A stretch of 5,230 nucleotides of DNA from Oscillospiraceae bacterium (GTDB taxonomy: Bacteria; Bacillota_A; Clostridia; Oscillospirales; Oscillospiraceae): contig JAFQHF010000007.1 in the NCBI GenBank assembly GCA_017398105.1, forward strand, positions 1-5,230. The letters are read 5' to 3'. The position numbers and the translations under genes were made by a program. Below, piece by piece: positions 5,127-5,230 of the stretch (its first letter is position 1; every line of letters starts with the position of its first letter). The notes under the pieces are model-generated. The model searched no databases. It saw only the letters and a list, made by a program, of their open reading frames with translations, and was not told where the DNA came from.

Positions 5127-5230
5127 GTAGGGCGGGGTCATGACCCCGCCGGGCATTGTCGTTTCCTGAGCTGTTCTTTCCTTCCGCTCAAGTTCCGCTA
5201 CTGCCCGGCGGAGGCATGCCTCCGCCCTAC
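5127..5230. repeat. MITE-like element with terminal inverted repeats (short copy)
   Basis: 104 bp. The 29-bp ends, 5127-5155 and 5202-5230, are inverted repeats of each other apart from four bases inside the palindromes. The left end contains GGCGGGGTCATGACCCCGCC (5131-5150), the right end GGCGGAGGCATGCCTCCGCC (5207-5226). The 46-base centre has no coding capacity. It shares both ends and orientation with the element at 605-1001. Its right boundary coincides with the window edge, so flanking duplication cannot be checked and the repeat may continue. Confidence 0.75.

Noticed and set aside
3846..5156. A 436-codon open frame on the minus strand opposite oadB
   Set aside because: It is antisense to a clear OadB, rich in Gln, Gly, His and Asp with no recognisable domain, and arises because the biased codon use of oadB leaves few reverse-strand stops.

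Overview
The window looks like chromosome from an anaerobic, gut-type Firmicute of the Oscillospiraceae/Ruminococcaceae (Faecalibacterium, Gemmiger or Subdoligranulum-like). I infer this from the GC-rich, strongly biased codon use in genes (CTG, GCT/GCC, ATC, AAG), the AT-rich promoters, the clostridial-style split sodium-pump decarboxylase operon and the hairpin-rich intergenic repeats. The genus cannot be fixed from the sequence alone.

Layout. Positions 1-410 (minus strand) hold the start of pckA, ATP-type phosphoenolpyruvate carboxykinase, cut by the window edge. Positions 411-1351 are a 941-base divergent intergenic region. It contains the pckA promoter with an inverted repeat next to it (about 505-558), a hairpin-dense repeat element with terminal inverted repeats (605-1001), and the promoter and long, apparently structured 5' leader of the next operon (about 1087-1351). 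Positions 1352-5078 are a tight four-gene operon on the plus strand: oadA (carboxyltransferase subunit without a biotin domain), oadG/mmdD-like small membrane subunit, a biotin carrier protein with two biotinyl domains, and oadB (sodium-translocating beta subunit). A strong intrinsic terminator follows (5090-5120). A second, shorter copy of the same repeat family (5127-5230) ends at the window edge.

How the genes fit together. OadA moves CO2 from oxaloacetate to biotin on the carrier protein. OadB decarboxylates the carboxybiotin and exports Na+, and the OadG-like protein anchors the complex at the membrane. PckA interconverts phosphoenolpyruvate and oxaloacetate. Side by side, they could convert PEP to pyruvate via oxaloacetate while making ATP and a sodium gradient, a route parallel to pyruvate kinase. 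That pathway reading is inference from gene content.

The most notable observations are the nearly duplicated biotinyl domains, two adjacent 16-17 bp hairpins in the oadA leader, and the pair of inverted-repeat elements flanking the operon, whose palindromic ends differ only by symmetric, pairing-preserving changes.
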